A DNA stretch of 64,000 nt from NCBI RefSeq assembly GCF_963678975.1, contig NC_089285.1:7302694-7366693 (forward strand). Reading direction: 5' to 3'. Position 1 is the first letter of the stretch. The number at the start of each line of letters is the position of its first letter. Below, one piece after another: positions 10,942 through 22,513 of this stretch. Origin of the DNA: Dysidea avara (taxonomy: Eukaryota; Porifera; Demospongiae; Dictyoceratida; Dysideidae). A model generated the notes under the pieces. That model did no database searches and had not been told where the DNA came from. It saw only the letters and a list, made by a program, of their open reading frames with translations. The position numbers were made by a program, and so were the translations under genes.

Positions 10942-11339
10942 AGTGTAATTTTTTGAGGATTTTCTATGTCTTGTCTGTCAGTAACTGCTGATGGTACATT
11001 AGCAGGACGAAATTGCTGAATATCTGCACTAGATTGTGTGCTTGAATCTCGGATGCTTGTCTAAGTCCATACTTTAAGAATAACTTACCATGACTTATAT
11101 TGTCCTGCCCTCTTTGTAAGTATTCGATCTTGCTTTCTAATTCCTTGAGTTTTGCTTGCACAGTGGCAAGCATCTTTGATATGCTTTGATATGCTGCCAT
11201 AATGGTGGCGACTGCGTTGGTCTGATCTCCACAAGGATCTTGCATTCTTGAGGCAGTACTTCTTGATTTGTGCAGCAACACGGAATATATTATACCTCCC
11301 GCCATCCTTTCTCAATTCCAAGCTCAATTCTAGTATAAC

Positions 11340-12581
11340 CTTGAATTCTTCAGGATACTATTCATTAGTTTGGTGGCACCTGTTTTCCTCTTAGTGTGCG
11401 CTAAATTGAATATTAGAGTACAGGGATTAGAAGCGCGCCCTGAAACACTCTGCCATTGGTGAATTCATAAGGCCAAAATGGTGTCTTCTGCTCTGGACTA
11501 CTTTCTACGGGCGTGGAGTATTTCATGACAATCTCTTTATGTATGCGAGAAACATCTTTCAGAAAAATGGAGGTACCCATTGATGATCAAAATCGTAAAT
11601 GGCGATGAAAACCACTACCATTCTTGCCAACTGGAGCTCACTGGCATCCCCAATATTTATCAAGCCTGACTTGTCACCTACTGAGCGAGCTATCGAGTCC
11701 ATCTTATTAGAAAGGTGGTCTCTCTAATCCGGAATGGTCACTCAAGAAAATCAAGCTTAACAGTCAACGCAGCTACATTTATCTCAACAAACATTCCTGA
11801 TCACATATTCAATTTTTTTATGCAATTCTGACTTCTCACCTTGCCTTGAGTCTGACAATATTGAACATGTGTATTAGACATAATATTAATCGTGTATAAA
11901 TACAGAAGGCATCCCTCTGAACAGAATAAACGCAATCTTGAAAATAATGAAACACTACTCCAAGCTGAAATAAGCTTGATCTCTAGCTTTTCCTACAGCA
12001 ACTCTAAAATCTATAAGTACATTTGAAGTTTGACAAATTCGAAACACTTCAGTATCAGATAAGTTGAACTCTGATAACATATTAGGATGATCAATGTCGT
12101 CAGGGGTACAGGATGGCTTGATGCTTTGGTGAACACAGAATAAAAGTACTCGTTGAAAAGGGAGGCTTTAGCAATAGATAGATACCACCAAAGCCATTCA
12201 TACTTGCCTAGAGACTGGAAAGTCCATAAGGGTTCGAATTTTTAAATCAGATAATCCCACCTCAGTGAAACATTATCATCCAATTTCTCTACTCAGTATT
12301 ACAACTAAAGTATCATCTATAACAAAATGGTTGATCACATTTCGACCTTCATCAACCCTGCTCAGTTTGGATTTATGTGCAATCAGTCTACTACTCAACA
12401 ACTACCTCTATTTTACACGTGCAATTGGTCTACTACTCAACAGCTACTTCTATTTTTACACAGTGCATTTTCTTCTCATGACCAATTTGATGCCATCTAC
12501 TTAGATATCAGTGAGGTTTATTCCAATCTTTTATCTGTTGAATCTGGGATAAAATTTAAAAAAATGCTGTTTTATCATTAG
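11340..12581 (+). pseudogene. CR1/L2/Jockey-type LINE fragment
   Basis: A decayed non-LTR retrotransposon. Near 11690 there is a block reading LSPTERAIESILLERWSL, resembling a segment before the reverse transcriptase in this LINE group. From about 12240 the polymerase fingers are readable in shifting frames: SVKHYHPISLLSI, then KMVDHISTFINPAQFGF, QSTTQQLLLFLHSAF and DAIYLDIS, the last being motif A. The QSTTQQL segment is duplicated (12390 and 12436). Motifs B and C are absent; the match stops near 12560. Stops and frameshifts show it is inactive. Confidence 0.6.
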
Positions 12582-13287
12582 TATTGAATTGTAGTTGAAA
12601 TATTTTAAACACACATATGTATTTCTGTAAAGAATTGCAATGTGTGCAATAGGAGTGGATTACTCAGGGTACATAGTTGACATCCAATGTTTTGTTCTGT
12701 TGACTCTTGTCTGTGTCCACTGCCTTTTCTCTCTCTTTATTCAGGGAGGATAGCATCAGCCAATGAACAACTGTTTTTGTTTCCAGCTGATACAATTTAT
12801 ACCCACTAGGTGCCGTGGGTGGCTAGAGCAACAAGAGTAAACTTCTTGCTCAAAGAAACAACAGTATGGGCTGAAACTGGGTCACTACTGCTGACCTGGG
12901 TGACTCACTGATCTGGATAGTAATCTAGGACTGATCCAGATTTTAAACCAAGGGGGTACGTCAAGAGCTATAGTTTGGATGCTTCACTAGCTAGGGTAGG
13001 TAAGTTGATTGGTTAGTAGGTGTGGCTTAGCGCATGCCTACAGACTTCAACTGACTTTACTGAAAATAGGTGTGGCTCCATGTATATCTACAGACATTCT
13101 CATGGATTCCCAATGAGTAGGCATGTATAAAATACAAGGGTAAACAAATTGATTGATTTCACAATGATCCCTATATGAAGTTGTAACAAACTGATCGTTA
13201 TACTTTAAACTTGCAAAAGTTATTGATGAATTTTATTTTGGTAAGTTGATACAATTACACTGACTTTGATGTATTGTGATTGTATAT
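12582..13287. other. No gene seen
   Basis: Non-coding sequence between the LINE fragment and the candidate gene at 13.3 kb. A short imperfect duplication with TAGGTGTGGCT and CTACAGACAT occurs at about 13018-13095. Nothing else is recognisable. Confidence 0.35.
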
Positions 13288-13292
13288 TCTAT

Positions 13293-14419
13293 AGGAGGAG
13301 CGTATGGATTATTGTATACAGAACAATGAGGAGACTTTTATCATGTATGTATATAAAATTGTCAGAACAGTGTGAGGATTTGAGTGACAATTTACGCATC
13401 CACTATAGTATGTACGTAAGACTCTTAATTATATACATGGAACCATGGTCTAAAGGACCAAACACCAGCACTGCTCATGTAGCTATGTGCAGTTGTGAGC
13501 TCTGGCAGTGCATTTCAGGTATTCCATGATGACCACACCCACATAACTGGAATCATTGCCACAACCTGAATTTGAACAGCTGGGCAATGGATAATGCTGC
13601 AGGGTTTGTGTCTTAACATGGGTCTTTTAAGTATTATGCTCATGGCTAGATGTGATTAATTTTTGCTGCATGTGCATGGTGGATGACATCATTGTTTTGG
13701 CTGGTAACTAGCTACTTGATGCTAAACAGGTATATCTGGCAAACATAATACATGGAAAAAGTTCTGACCAAGTAAAATTTATTAACATTTTGGTCCCTTT
13801 AGCTATAGTGTCTTCAGATCTGTTTACTGATGTAGGTCCAATCTTCCGATGACAATGAATTGTAGTTGAATGTTTACGATTACAGGTAATGTTAATGTGG
13901 CAACACTTGAATAACCTGCTGTTGAAATGTATGATGGAGTTGTATATGATTTATGTAAGTATTACAGCAAAATGTGTTAAGAAGTTTCATTGTTGGTTGA
14001 CAGGTTCTTTTAAATCATATGACTCAAGACAAGCTGTTGGTTAAAGGTTTAATGTTTTACAGGTACACAGTAGAGGCTTTGACTGACTTTATAAACTATT
14101 CTGAATATTTACACGGCTGTATATTTTATATATTTGAATGTTTCAATTGCAAATTACATGTATTCTATGTACTAAATGTTTATAACATATTTCCATTATG
14201 TGTGTCATGGAACAAATATATATTCACAACATGTGTCACATATCTTGCCTACTATACGCCTTTGCTCTGTAGGGAAGATGTAGTAAATGTAAGCCACAAA
14301 TATTGAGATTGCCTCCAAACCTAACATCTTTTGTAAGGGGAATGGATGACATTCCTCCTGATTTCTCTGCTCCACCATCCAGACCCATAGAAGACTGGGA
14401 TGTATTTGACTGTCTTTAA
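13293..14419 (+). CDS. Possible multi-exon gene fragment
   Basis: Several short open segments are bounded by plausible splice sites, mostly phase 0: 13293-13346 (EERMDYCIQNNEETFIMY, donor GTATAT), 13376-13420 (CEDLSDNLRIHYSMY, donor GTAAGA), about 13731-13772 (VYLANIIHGKSSDQ), 13887-13955 (MWQHLNNLLLKCMMELYMIY, donor GTAAGT), about 14005-14047 (VLLNHMTQDKLLVK) and a terminal exon from 14273 (GRCSKCKPQILRLPPNL, then a Pro-rich end IEDWDVFDCL and TAA). The last exon has a CxxC pair. The product is not recognised, and the final junction does not fit in phase with the nearest donor, so some exons may be wrong or missing. Confidence 0.3.
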
Positions 14420-15111
14420 AACATGATAATCATCTTTTAACAACAAAAGCTTCTGGAAATAAAACTTTCAGTCATCATTCACCTAAGTCTATCAGCTTAA
14501 TTACATTATAATACACTGTAACAGGAGCATAGAGACCACCTAGAAAAACATATCACCTGTATGTACTGGTAGATCCAATGAATCAGAAAATGGATGCACT
14601 ATTTGTCAAGTGATAAATGCCTTTTGTGTCTACAATATTATCACAAGAAGTCTTCACCAGTATTTGCCCCTGAAGACACCTCCCCAAAATACATTTTTAA
14701 AAAGGTGCAAAATAACAGTGACTAGTTTCAGGACACTAGCAACATTACAAAGCGATAACCACCCAATATGGACAGTTAGATACTTACATAACTTATGGGA
14801 TTGGAGTACTCCATGTAAATTTCACAGTTGTAGTAGCAGTATAATTATCCCTCACATGATTGATCATTCTTCCCAATGTGCAATGTATTTTGGGATTCAC
14901 TCATTACCAAATAAGACTCTGGGAATTTAAAAACACTGTTATATGCATATTGATTAACCTTCAATGTTTCATTGAAATTGGATAGTTGTCTAAGTTCTGC
15001 TTTTTCAGTTTAAACATGAAATTTACGGCCAACTCATCCTCAAAACCATCAGGTGAGCTAATATGAGCTGACACCATGGAGAGGTTGTCAATGCTACATG
15101 TAATAGTTATG
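14420..15111. other. No gene seen
   Basis: AT-rich interval between the candidate terminal exon and a palindrome. No splice-supported frame or repeat was recognised. Confidence 0.35.
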
Positions 15112-15199
15112 CCATGGCTGCGAGGGATTTTACTGATATATACACCCAAAGCCCGAGGGCTGCGGGTGTATATGTCAGCAAAATCCCAAGCAGCCATGG
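15112..15199. repeat. Long hairpin with GC-rich loop
   Basis: Arms 15124-15147 (GGGATTTTACTGATATATAC...) and 15164-15187 pair almost completely around the loop AAAGCCCGAGGGCTGC. Outer CCATGG words extend the stem. The minus strand gives a misleading open frame with SPRALGVYISKIPRSHG; such strings occur in spurious proteins predicted from this repeat type. It is treated as a foldback repeat, not a gene. Confidence 0.65.
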
Positions 15200-15689
15200 T
15201 ACAAGTACTCACCTAATTGGTGAAAGAACTAACGAGAACTCATCCCAATTGTTTTATACAGTAGCATCTGAAGATCGATTGTGGTTTTAATAGCGTGGGC
15301 TAATAGCCATCAAAACGTTGTCCATACGTTAAAACGTCATTAATACATTACTATGCTTCAACATGTAATGTTAGAAAACTTGCAATTGTGGGATGGTTAT
15401 CATTTTTGTACTAAGTCATTTTTGTACTAAGTTAAGCCAACTAACTTTGCTATTGGGACACTAAGTAAGTTATTATATTAAGTTAAGTACTTAGAACTGT
15501 AAGTTACTAACCTATTTCAACGTAGCAGTAGTAGCTTTGCTGTTCCATGGTCTGTTCAAAGGCTGATACGCGGTGGTGCATCAACCCAATTGCAACCAAT
15601 GGACTATCAGCCTACATCACACAAGCAAGAGCATAATGAGCAGTAGTTGTCTGTTCAAAGTAGTTGCACAACTACTAAACGAAACGAGG

Positions 15690-16040
15690 AAACAAATATT
15701 TGATTCGCTCAAATATTTACTCAGCTTAACACTTAGACTGTACCATAGTTTGCCAACCGGTTATGCAAACATTTTTTTCGGTACAAAGCCACCCATTTGT
15801 GGAATTCCTTGCCAACCAACATTAAAGAACTTCATTCTTTTAGACTCTTGAGATGATACAAAAAGCCATTTCTTGTCATCTATGTAATTCAGTATTGTGG
15901 TGTAATGTTAGCTATTGTTTTGCTTTGTGTTTACATATGTATGTATGTTTAGTTTGTTGCTGTTGTTGTTGTTTTTTGCATCACTCCAACAAGGAGGAAC
16001 TTCATTGTCAATTGTTGTGAATAATAAACCAAATCAGTTG
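15690..16040 (+). pseudogene. 3' end of a CR1/L2-type LINE
   Basis: A frame reads THLWNSLPTNIKELHSFRLL and then YKKPFLVIYV, matching the usual C-terminal end of CR1/L2/Jockey reverse transcriptases (WNSLP...I..A/L.S...FK..L). It is followed by a 3' region with a TTGCTGTTGTTGTTG run and ACTCCAACAAGGAGG. The rest of the element is missing, so this is a 5'-truncated copy. It may belong to the same family as the 11.3-12.6 kb fragment. Confidence 0.55.
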
Positions 16041-16929
16041 CAAGTATTTTACTTGTAATTAATTTATATTTCCAATTATTTCAGTGGTGAAAGGAAATTA
16101 TTCAAACTATTCACTATTCAAACTATTCGAATACTAAATTTGATATTCAGTTCAGCTCTAATGAACATACGGCATTAGTAACTATATTCTAAAGTTAGCA
16201 TCTATAAATTTCCACAATCTTAGAAGTCAAGGAAAAAGAAATAATCTTGCTGCACCATTAATAACTAATGGTGCTGACATATTACTTAGATGAGAGTCTC
16301 ATCTTGATGATTTCTTATACTCCCTTCTGAAAACACACATGATCATCAGAATAGATATTTGTCGAGAAGGAGGAGTAACCTGCATAAAAAGGTTTGTAAA
16401 TTTTTGTGACATTTCCGGGAACCTTCTGGATGTATTGCAAAATGAAAACCGAGCTATCCACATCCATCTTCACGAAATGAAATGCACTATACAGTATGGC
16501 GTGAAGCTGTGACAAAGCATGAGGCATGAGGCTTGGCAGTAACGAGGTTCCCACATGGAATCTTTGTGGCATTTCGTGAACTATTCGTGGCTAACTGTTA
16601 TCTCTCATGAAGAATGTGTAATGCACTAAGCAATCACTGTTGTAACGTGAGTTGCTATTACTCAGTTTGGTGTAATGGCAAATGATAGTGAGGTTCAAGG
16701 GGAATAAGTCGATGAAAAGGGACGAGAAGGAGGTTTGGCTTGAAGCAGAAGTTTTTGGACAACATGCGGTGAGAGTCAAATTCTTGTAAGAAGTCAGTGT
16801 TCAGAAAATTCACTATACTTTTAAAATGTTATTTCAGTTTGTATCAGTTGTAAGGGTGTAAGCCAAATATCTTGTGTGGTCATGGCTGCAATACCAGACA
16901 TCCTACTCATTTTAACAGTGTTAACAAAC
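16041..16929. other. No gene recognised
   Basis: Includes an open minus-strand frame at 16315-16572 and another at 16591-16779 without recognisable domains or convincing splice sites. Direct ATTCAAACTATTC repeats lie at about 16100-16130. The origin is unknown. Confidence 0.3.
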
Positions 16930-17042
16930 AGATGAGATGTAGGACTCCAACAATAAAAGTAGTAAAACAAGAAATACAAACAATGGTAGCAATTAATTAC
17001 AAAATAGCTACTGTATATGTGGGAAATCCCTACTTTGGCATT
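16930..17042 (+). repeat. Foldback family M, left half
   Basis: Similar to the left arm of the 276-bp palindrome at 29803: AATAAAAGTAGTAAAACAAG, ATGGTAGC, and GTGGGAAATCCCTACTTTGG. The complementary half lies at 17688-17770 (TAGCTACCATCATTC, TGTTTCACTACTTT), so the copy is split by about 650 bp. The separating DNA (17043-17687) is either inserted or a longer interior. Confidence 0.5.
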
Positions 17043-17770
17043 GAACAGGTTTCTCACATGTGTGACCAGATTTAGCAATATGGGTGCAAAAGGCAAAAGT
17101 GAGATAACACCAGCATGAAGTTGCTGCACTATCAGACTAACAATTTCCATATCAAACTCGCCTTCAACTTGTCGGGTCTACATTTGGTGGACCATTCTCT
17201 GGCGGCCTGTATAACCACCCCAGACGTCTGTACAGGTCTGTGAACAACAGGAGTGCTTTGGAAGGTTCATGCACTCTGGACAGACGAGCAGGGAACTGAA
17301 TGTGTGATGTATGTCTGTTTTGTGAGATTTCAGTCTATTCCCTGCCTCTGACAGGCTGTTTTGTGGTCTGGTGCCTTCATTTACCATTCTCGTCCATTTC
17401 GTGGTCTATCTCTTGCCCGCCCCGCCACCCCCACCCTCTATCCCTTTTGAGGACTCGTGATACAGCAACACTGGTGAAAATATCTATCTAAAATGGCGGG
17501 AAACTCTACAGGGATTACCTTGGCCACTAGCTTCTCTAAAAGGTTGTGAATTGCTCCATCTTTGCTGAAAATCCAAACGTGTAGCTGCCAAGGCTGGTGA
17601 GTAAAAGTTTTAAATTATTAAAATACGTTTTTCTCTGAATCAACAATGCACCCATACAGGTGATTTTCCAAAATCCAGTTACATATAACTATGTTGCAAT
17701 AGCTACCATCATTCAGATTTCCTGTTTCACTACTTTAAATTGTTGGAACTCTACTTGATTTTTAAACTGC
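17043..17770. repeat. Spacer plus right half of family M
   Basis: Between the two M arms, no gene was recognised; a GC-richer segment with CCCCGCCACCCCCACCC lies near 17420. The stretch 17688-17770 is the inverted partner of 16930-17042, ending in TTCTACTTGATTTTTAAACT-like sequence comparable to the 29.8 kb element's right arm. Confidence 0.4.
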
Positions 17771-17868
17771 ACTGTCCATATATGTCTCTTGACTACTATT
17801 TCATTTAATATAGGCTTTCCTCTCATATTGACCCAGGAAAACAAGAAACTCTAGTGTAGATAATACAA

Positions 17869-18125
17869 TCTAATCCAAAACAGCCAAGCTGTAAAAAAAG
17901 AGTGCGGCCCTGAGAAAGGCTATGGTGAAAAAAGATGATTCAGGTGATTTGGTGCCACTTGGTCTTGGCACAAAATTCACCTGAATTGTCGTTATTAAAA
18001 TTTTTACCATTAACCTACCATCACAGCCATTTCTTGGCCGCCACCTTGGATTTCACATCTTTTTTCACCATAGCCTTTCTCAGGGGTGCACTCTTTTTTT
18101 TACAGCTTGGCTGTTTTGGATTAGA
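17869..18125. mobile_element. Foldback element F, copy 1
   Basis: Ends TCTAATCCAAAACAGCCAAG (17869) and its complement (to 18125) are near-perfect inverted repeats, and inner arms continue with AAGGCTATGGTGAAAAAAGA. A central TGCCAAGACC-type palindrome is flanked by TTCAGGTGA/TCACCTGAA. Compared with copy 2, the left arm lacks about 90 bp, so this copy has an internal deletion. It is non-coding, a MITE-like element. Confidence 0.7.
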
Positions 18126-18173
18126 TTTCACTTCTTTTTGTATTTGTATACCCCAAAGCCGGCCTATGACTTC

Positions 18174-18462
18174 TTCTAGTTGATCTTTCTACAGGGTGAT
18201 TTGTTTGTAGCTGAATTCTCAAAAGGCGATTTGTTTGCAGCTAAACTGCTGAACTCTCTTCTAGCTGAACTCTCTACGGGTGGCTTGTTTCTAGCTGAAC
18301 TCTCTACAGGGTGACTTGTTTCTAGCTGAACTCTCTACAGGGTGATTTGTTTGTAGCTGAACTCTCTACAAGGTAACTTCTTCTAGCTGATCTTTCTACA
18401 GGGTGATTTGTTTGTAGCTGAATTCTCTACAGGGCAATTTGTTTGCAGCTGAACTGGAATAA
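18174..18462 (+). repeat. Degenerate 31-bp tandem array
   Basis: About eight or nine degenerate units of CTACAGGGTGATTTGTTTGTAGCTGAACTCT type, some shortened. Repeated words are GTAGCTGAA, CTCTCTACAGGGTGA and TTGTTTCTAGCTG. The array runs straight into the frame starting at 18443, so the first codons of that frame are repeat-derived. Confidence 0.8.
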
Positions 18463-19038
18463 GGTAGCACAGGCTAGGCATGGAAAGACCAGAAAAGAAG
18501 TACGGTACATTGCAGGGAGTGTAGATGTAACAGAGAACAATAGAGGAGAAGGTGAAATAAGAGCCACAGTATCAGCAGATGTAACAGAGAACAATGGAGG
18601 AGAAGGTGATTTAAGAGCCACGTTAACAGCACATGAAGCAGAGAACACTGAAGTAGAAAGTGAGCTGAGAGCTACGTTAACAGCAGCAGACAGAACAGAG
18701 AACACTGTAGTAGAGAGAGATGACAAAAACGCCACTGGAGACCAATCTCACAACTTGAAGTATATATCAAAGTATTTAGTGCAGTTTGTTCCAGATGCTA
18801 AGCCACAGAAAACAGAGACTTCTGTAAGAATTTCAGGAGCTAGGGTCTTGACAAGTGAAAAGTGCGTTTCTATCCTTAAAACACATGCTGTGTGTGTTTT
18901 GAACCATTTCAAGGTAATGATGAAGTGGAAGATTGGGTACAATGTGCTTGTAACAGGTGGCTACATGAAGTTTGTATGAATGATATTCTGTATGATAAAT
19001 ATGGCAGAGAGCTCTTCTGTCCACATTGCTCACTGTAG
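18443..19038 (+). pseudogene. C-terminal part of a DDE transposase
   Basis: About four imperfect units of 57-60 bp encode Glu/Thr-rich repeats (VTENNGGEGDLRATLT and variants). They are followed by YLVQFVPDAKPQ and VRISGARVLTSEKCVSIL, a signature seen near the C-terminus of pogo/Tigger-type DDE transposases. In the next frame, from about 18872, a Cys-rich finger follows: CCVCFEPF, EDWVQCACNRWLHEVC and ELFCPHC, resembling a PHD/RING-like terminal finger, then TAG at 19036. A frameshift or missed intron lies near 18880. The catalytic core is absent. The domestication state is unknown. Confidence 0.5.
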
Positions 19039-20574
19039 ACTGACTTGTTTAACACAGATTATATTGATTTACCAAGTCATTTTTGCATGCGTATTTTTAA
19101 AAAATCATAACTTGTGTGTTACGTTATGTCCAGACTCAAATTTTTGTTTGAATGTCGGTTATATCTTTAAAATTATGTGGGATTTTTTTCAGATTTTTTG
19201 TGGGTTCCGATAAAGCATAATAGCCGTTGCAATACCAGGTTCCAGTAAATGAAACACGCAAGCCTTGAGTTTCCGTTAATCGAGACGTGGTGTTGGTAAC
19301 TGATTATTTTGGCTGAGACTCTATTCAGCCATTACTGCTCAAGGAAGGCGATTATGGACAGCAGATTTGGGATACTTGAAGACGATGTCAGGTCAAATAA
19401 TCCAGCCGAAAAGGATGCGTAAAAGACGACTGAACACGAAAGTACGTCCTGTGGTAATAAGCGTGTCGATAATTGATTGCTTACGATAATTCGATTCTTC
19501 TGTACTACAGCAAGGACTTTCTATGATGATTATTCCAGCTACATACTGATTTTCAGCTCGTTGTTCCAAGCGGTTTGCCTGGAAAACTAATAGTTTTTTA
19601 ATTCATAAAAATCGATCGCGTAATTTTGACACAGGTCGGGTTTTGTGTCATATCTCCATGGTCTTTATCCCGATTCCTTTCAAACCACAAAAAGGCACTC
19701 CTACGATGGTTGCTCCATCTACATATCAATTTTCAACTGATTCCACCAAGGGGTTTACCCTGTAGGCGTGACAGACCTTCGACCTTATTTTACGCAAATA
19801 ATCGGTCATAACTCCGTGAATGTTAATCGGATTCCTAGCAAAGTTGGTACGGAGATCCATCTTAATGAGCCCTTTAAGTGTGCCAAATTTCAGCCCAATC
19901 CGAGCATGTATTTGTGTTTTATGGCGAATTTTGCGAAGTGTGCGAAATGAAGATGAAGAAAAAAAAACCAAGAAATTAAAACGAAATTTTGTTCGCTCGT
20001 ATCTAGGAAATGGCTGGAGCGATTTTCTTCAAATTTGGAAGTAGCTAATTGAATTAGCTAAGCATAAAGAACGAAGCCACAATGCAATAAACAGAAGAAG
20101 AGATCTTCTTCTACATCTCCATCTCGGTGTGTTAGTACTGAGCCTGAAAATGATATCACCCATTGGCAAAATATGGGGAGTTTGACAACTGGGGTATCAA
20201 ACATCCAAGAAACAAATACACCAAGGTTATATGAGTGTGTATAATGTTTGACAAGTGGTTGTGACTGAAAGCAAAAACACGACCATACTGGCATACATGC
20301 AATATTTAAAGTACCACCATGAGGTGTATGCAAGCTCCAACACAGACTTTAGCTTTTCCAAGCGTCTCATCTGATTAATCCTGGTATCCTATGTAGATCA
20401 CAAACTATGTACATTTGCTGACAAAACTGATGTGCACAATTAGTCTTTAAAAGATTCTAATGACTTTACATGATAAATTACATAATGAAACAGCTTGTTA
20501 GACAGGTATATGGATCATGTAAGAAATGTTACCACATGCACATTAACAATTCATAATAGCAGCTAAGTATAGCT
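19039..20574. other. No gene recognised
   Basis: The segment 19270-20060 is GC-richer and has many CG dinucleotides, with words like CGATCGCG and GGTTTGCCTG, but its frames on both strands are short and mutually overlapping. It could be an old repeat or an untranslated region. 20060-20574 shows nothing recognisable. Confidence 0.3.
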
Positions 20575-20743
20575 AGCCAGACATCAACTCTCAAGGTCAC
20601 ACAATTCAGTGACCTTTACAAGAGTTGATACCCAGGACTATGTTAGTGACACATGTGACAGTGTTAGTCTATTGGCTGTGGTGGGCTAGCTGTCACCCTC
20701 AAAATCACTCTCTGTGTGAATGACTCTGATGGTGAACACTAGG
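20575..20743 (-). repeat. Dispersed palindromic repeat Q, copy 2
   Basis: Reverse-orientation copy of the 6673-6840 repeat, beginning AGCCAGACATCAACTCTC and ending GGTGAACACTAG. The inner inverted repeat AGGTCACACAATTCAGTGACCT-like core is fully kept. Confidence 0.75.
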
Positions 20744-21394
20744 ATCACTATTGTATACCATCATGAGAATCATGGAGCTGCAGCATAAACTAAACATGGA
20801 ATGGGCACATTGTGGCCAATACAAGAAGAAGCTAATGACAAGCCTGTATTTGAAACTGTTAGTTACCTAGCTGCCACATCTCTGTTGTAGTAGGTCTGTC
20901 ACAGATCTGGCACAGAACTGTTACTGAGTTTAGAAATTTATATTTTCTCAGGTTTAAATCTGGCTTGCTAAAACCATGCTTATTGATAAATATACCAGTT
21001 GAAATAAGGTGTTGAAAGAAAACGATGTAGACAAACACTGAGTAATGATACACGAAATGCTATCAAAACCTTTGGATGAGAAACACAAGGGATAAAGTTG
21101 TAAATCATATGGGAAATATGTTTGTGGACCCTGGGAAAAGTATGTTTCATCAAGTGCAGCCATTTTGTCACCTGCAGCCACTCAACCTAGACCTGAGAAT
21201 GCTACTAGCACGCACCAAAGTAAGTTCAGTTTAAACATTTTACATGTATGTGATGCATATCCAATAAGCTTTCTGGTGTACTTACATACACAATTTGATG
21301 ATCTATAGCCCACTATCTACACAACAAGGCAGGTACTGTATAGTAACAATCGCTGCAAGTAAACCGCAAATGTTGTAGTTACAATAGCATAGCT
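20744..21394. other. No gene seen
   Basis: Interval between two same-orientation Q repeats. Three mutually overlapping minus-strand frames occur at 20859-21181, but none has a recognised motif or splice support. Confidence 0.3.
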
Positions 21395-21540
21395 AGCCAG
21401 ACATCAACTCTCAAGGTTACACAATTCGGTGACCTTTACAAGAGTTGATACCCAGGACTATGTTAGTGACACATGTGACAGTGTTCTGTAGTAGACTAGT
21501 TGTCACCCTCAAAATCACTCTGTTTGTGAATGACGCTGAT
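21395..21540 (-). repeat. Dispersed palindromic repeat Q, copy 3
   Basis: Same orientation as copy 2, 650 bp downstream of it, and shorter: the segment with TAGTCTATTGGCTGTGG is missing and TGTTCTGTAGTAGACTAGTTG is present instead. The end after GACGCTGAT diverges. Confidence 0.7.
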
Positions 21541-21918
21541 TGCAGGACCACAATTGGGGATCTTAGCAGCAGTACTTGAGCAACGAGGACCTGTATAGAG
21601 GATTGACTAGACCCAATCATATAGCATCAAGAAAATTTCTGAATACTTTTGAAGTGGTTTTTAAGTGGTTATATACTAACTCCTTCATTGATACAGTCAT
21701 TGAGCAATAGTTCCATATTGGGTTTCACTTGATAAGCACAGTGAAATACATTATTATTAGCTATGTACCATGAGAAAATTAGAGCCATGTACAACTGACA
21801 TAACTTTAGCATTTGTTCTCTTGTAAAGCTGCACCTTGTGTTGGAGCTTAGCATGTGCTTATCAAATATGATTAATTACAAGAAACGAGTCACTCAATAC
21901 AATGTTATGCACTCTGTG

Positions 21919-21962
21919 TGTGCGTGGTGTGTGTGTGTGTGTGTGCGTGTGCGTGTGTGTGC
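21919..21962. repeat. GT microsatellite
   Basis: A run of GTGTGTGTGT with GCGTGTGCGTG interruptions. It produces artificial repetitive frames on both strands. Confidence 0.85.
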
Positions 21963-22226
21963 TTGCTATGGTATGACAATGGTCAACTGTTGCTGTAGTT
22001 ATCTGGTTTGGAAAGGCATGATTTGTCAATTGTAAATGCAAATACCTCAAGTACCTTAATAATGTAGGCACAGCAATGACCATGAATACTGATGACCATG
22101 GAAATGTTTGGATAGAAGAAGGTTTTCCTGAGATCGGGGCTTCTTTGTACCCAGCTACATGCATGGATCATAATCAATGCCTTACCCATAAAAGTTTAAA
22201 AGCGATGGAGTGTATATATATATATA

Positions 22227-22513
22227 TCTAATCCAAAACAGCCAAGCTGTAAAAAGAGTGCAGCCCTCAAAAAGGCTATGGTGAAAAAAGATGTGAAATC
22301 CAAGGTGGCGGCCAAGAAATGGCTGTGATGGTAGGTTAAAGGTAAAAATTTTAATAACGACAATTCAGGTGAATTTGGTGCCGCTTGGTCTTGGCACAAA
22401 ATTCACCTGAATTGTTATTAAAAATTTTACCATTAACCTACTATCACAGCCATTTCTTGGCCGCCACCTTGGATTTCACATCTTTTTTCACCATAGCCTT
22501 TTTGAGGGCCGCA
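22227..22513. mobile_element. Foldback element F, copy 2
   Basis: Fuller version of the element at 17869. Starts TCTAATCCAAAACAGCC next to a (TA)n run. Both arms contain GGATTTCACATCTTTTTTCA/complement and GGCGGCCAAGAAATGGC, meeting at a TTGGTCTTGGCAC centre. The outer right terminus is missing after GAGGGCCGCA, so one end is truncated. The roughly 120-bp arms would form a strong hairpin. Confidence 0.7.

Noticed and set aside
10964..11305. Minus-strand frame with a coiled-coil segment (KLKELESKIEYLQR)
   Set aside because: No splice chain or family match; it lies between transposon remnants and could be a piece of a LINE ORF1 or chance.
12228..12245. GGTTCGAAT as a tRNA B-box
   Set aside because: No A-box, acceptor stem or cloverleaf in the surrounding 80 bp; lies in LINE sequence.
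14961..15212. Minus-strand frame with SPRALGVYISKIPR
   Set aside because: Runs through a hairpin; the open frame is a by-product of the inverted repeat.
19626..20044. Overlapping open frames on both strands
   Set aside because: Frames shadow each other, contain no motif, and the segment is GC-richer repeat-like DNA.
21838..22164. Frames with VCVCVRVRV or THTHTHTHT
   Set aside because: Translations of the GT microsatellite.
22195..22399. Minus-strand frame inside foldback F, similar to the plus-strand frame at 17935-18183
   Set aside because: The similarity arises because both read the same non-coding repeat in opposite orientation.
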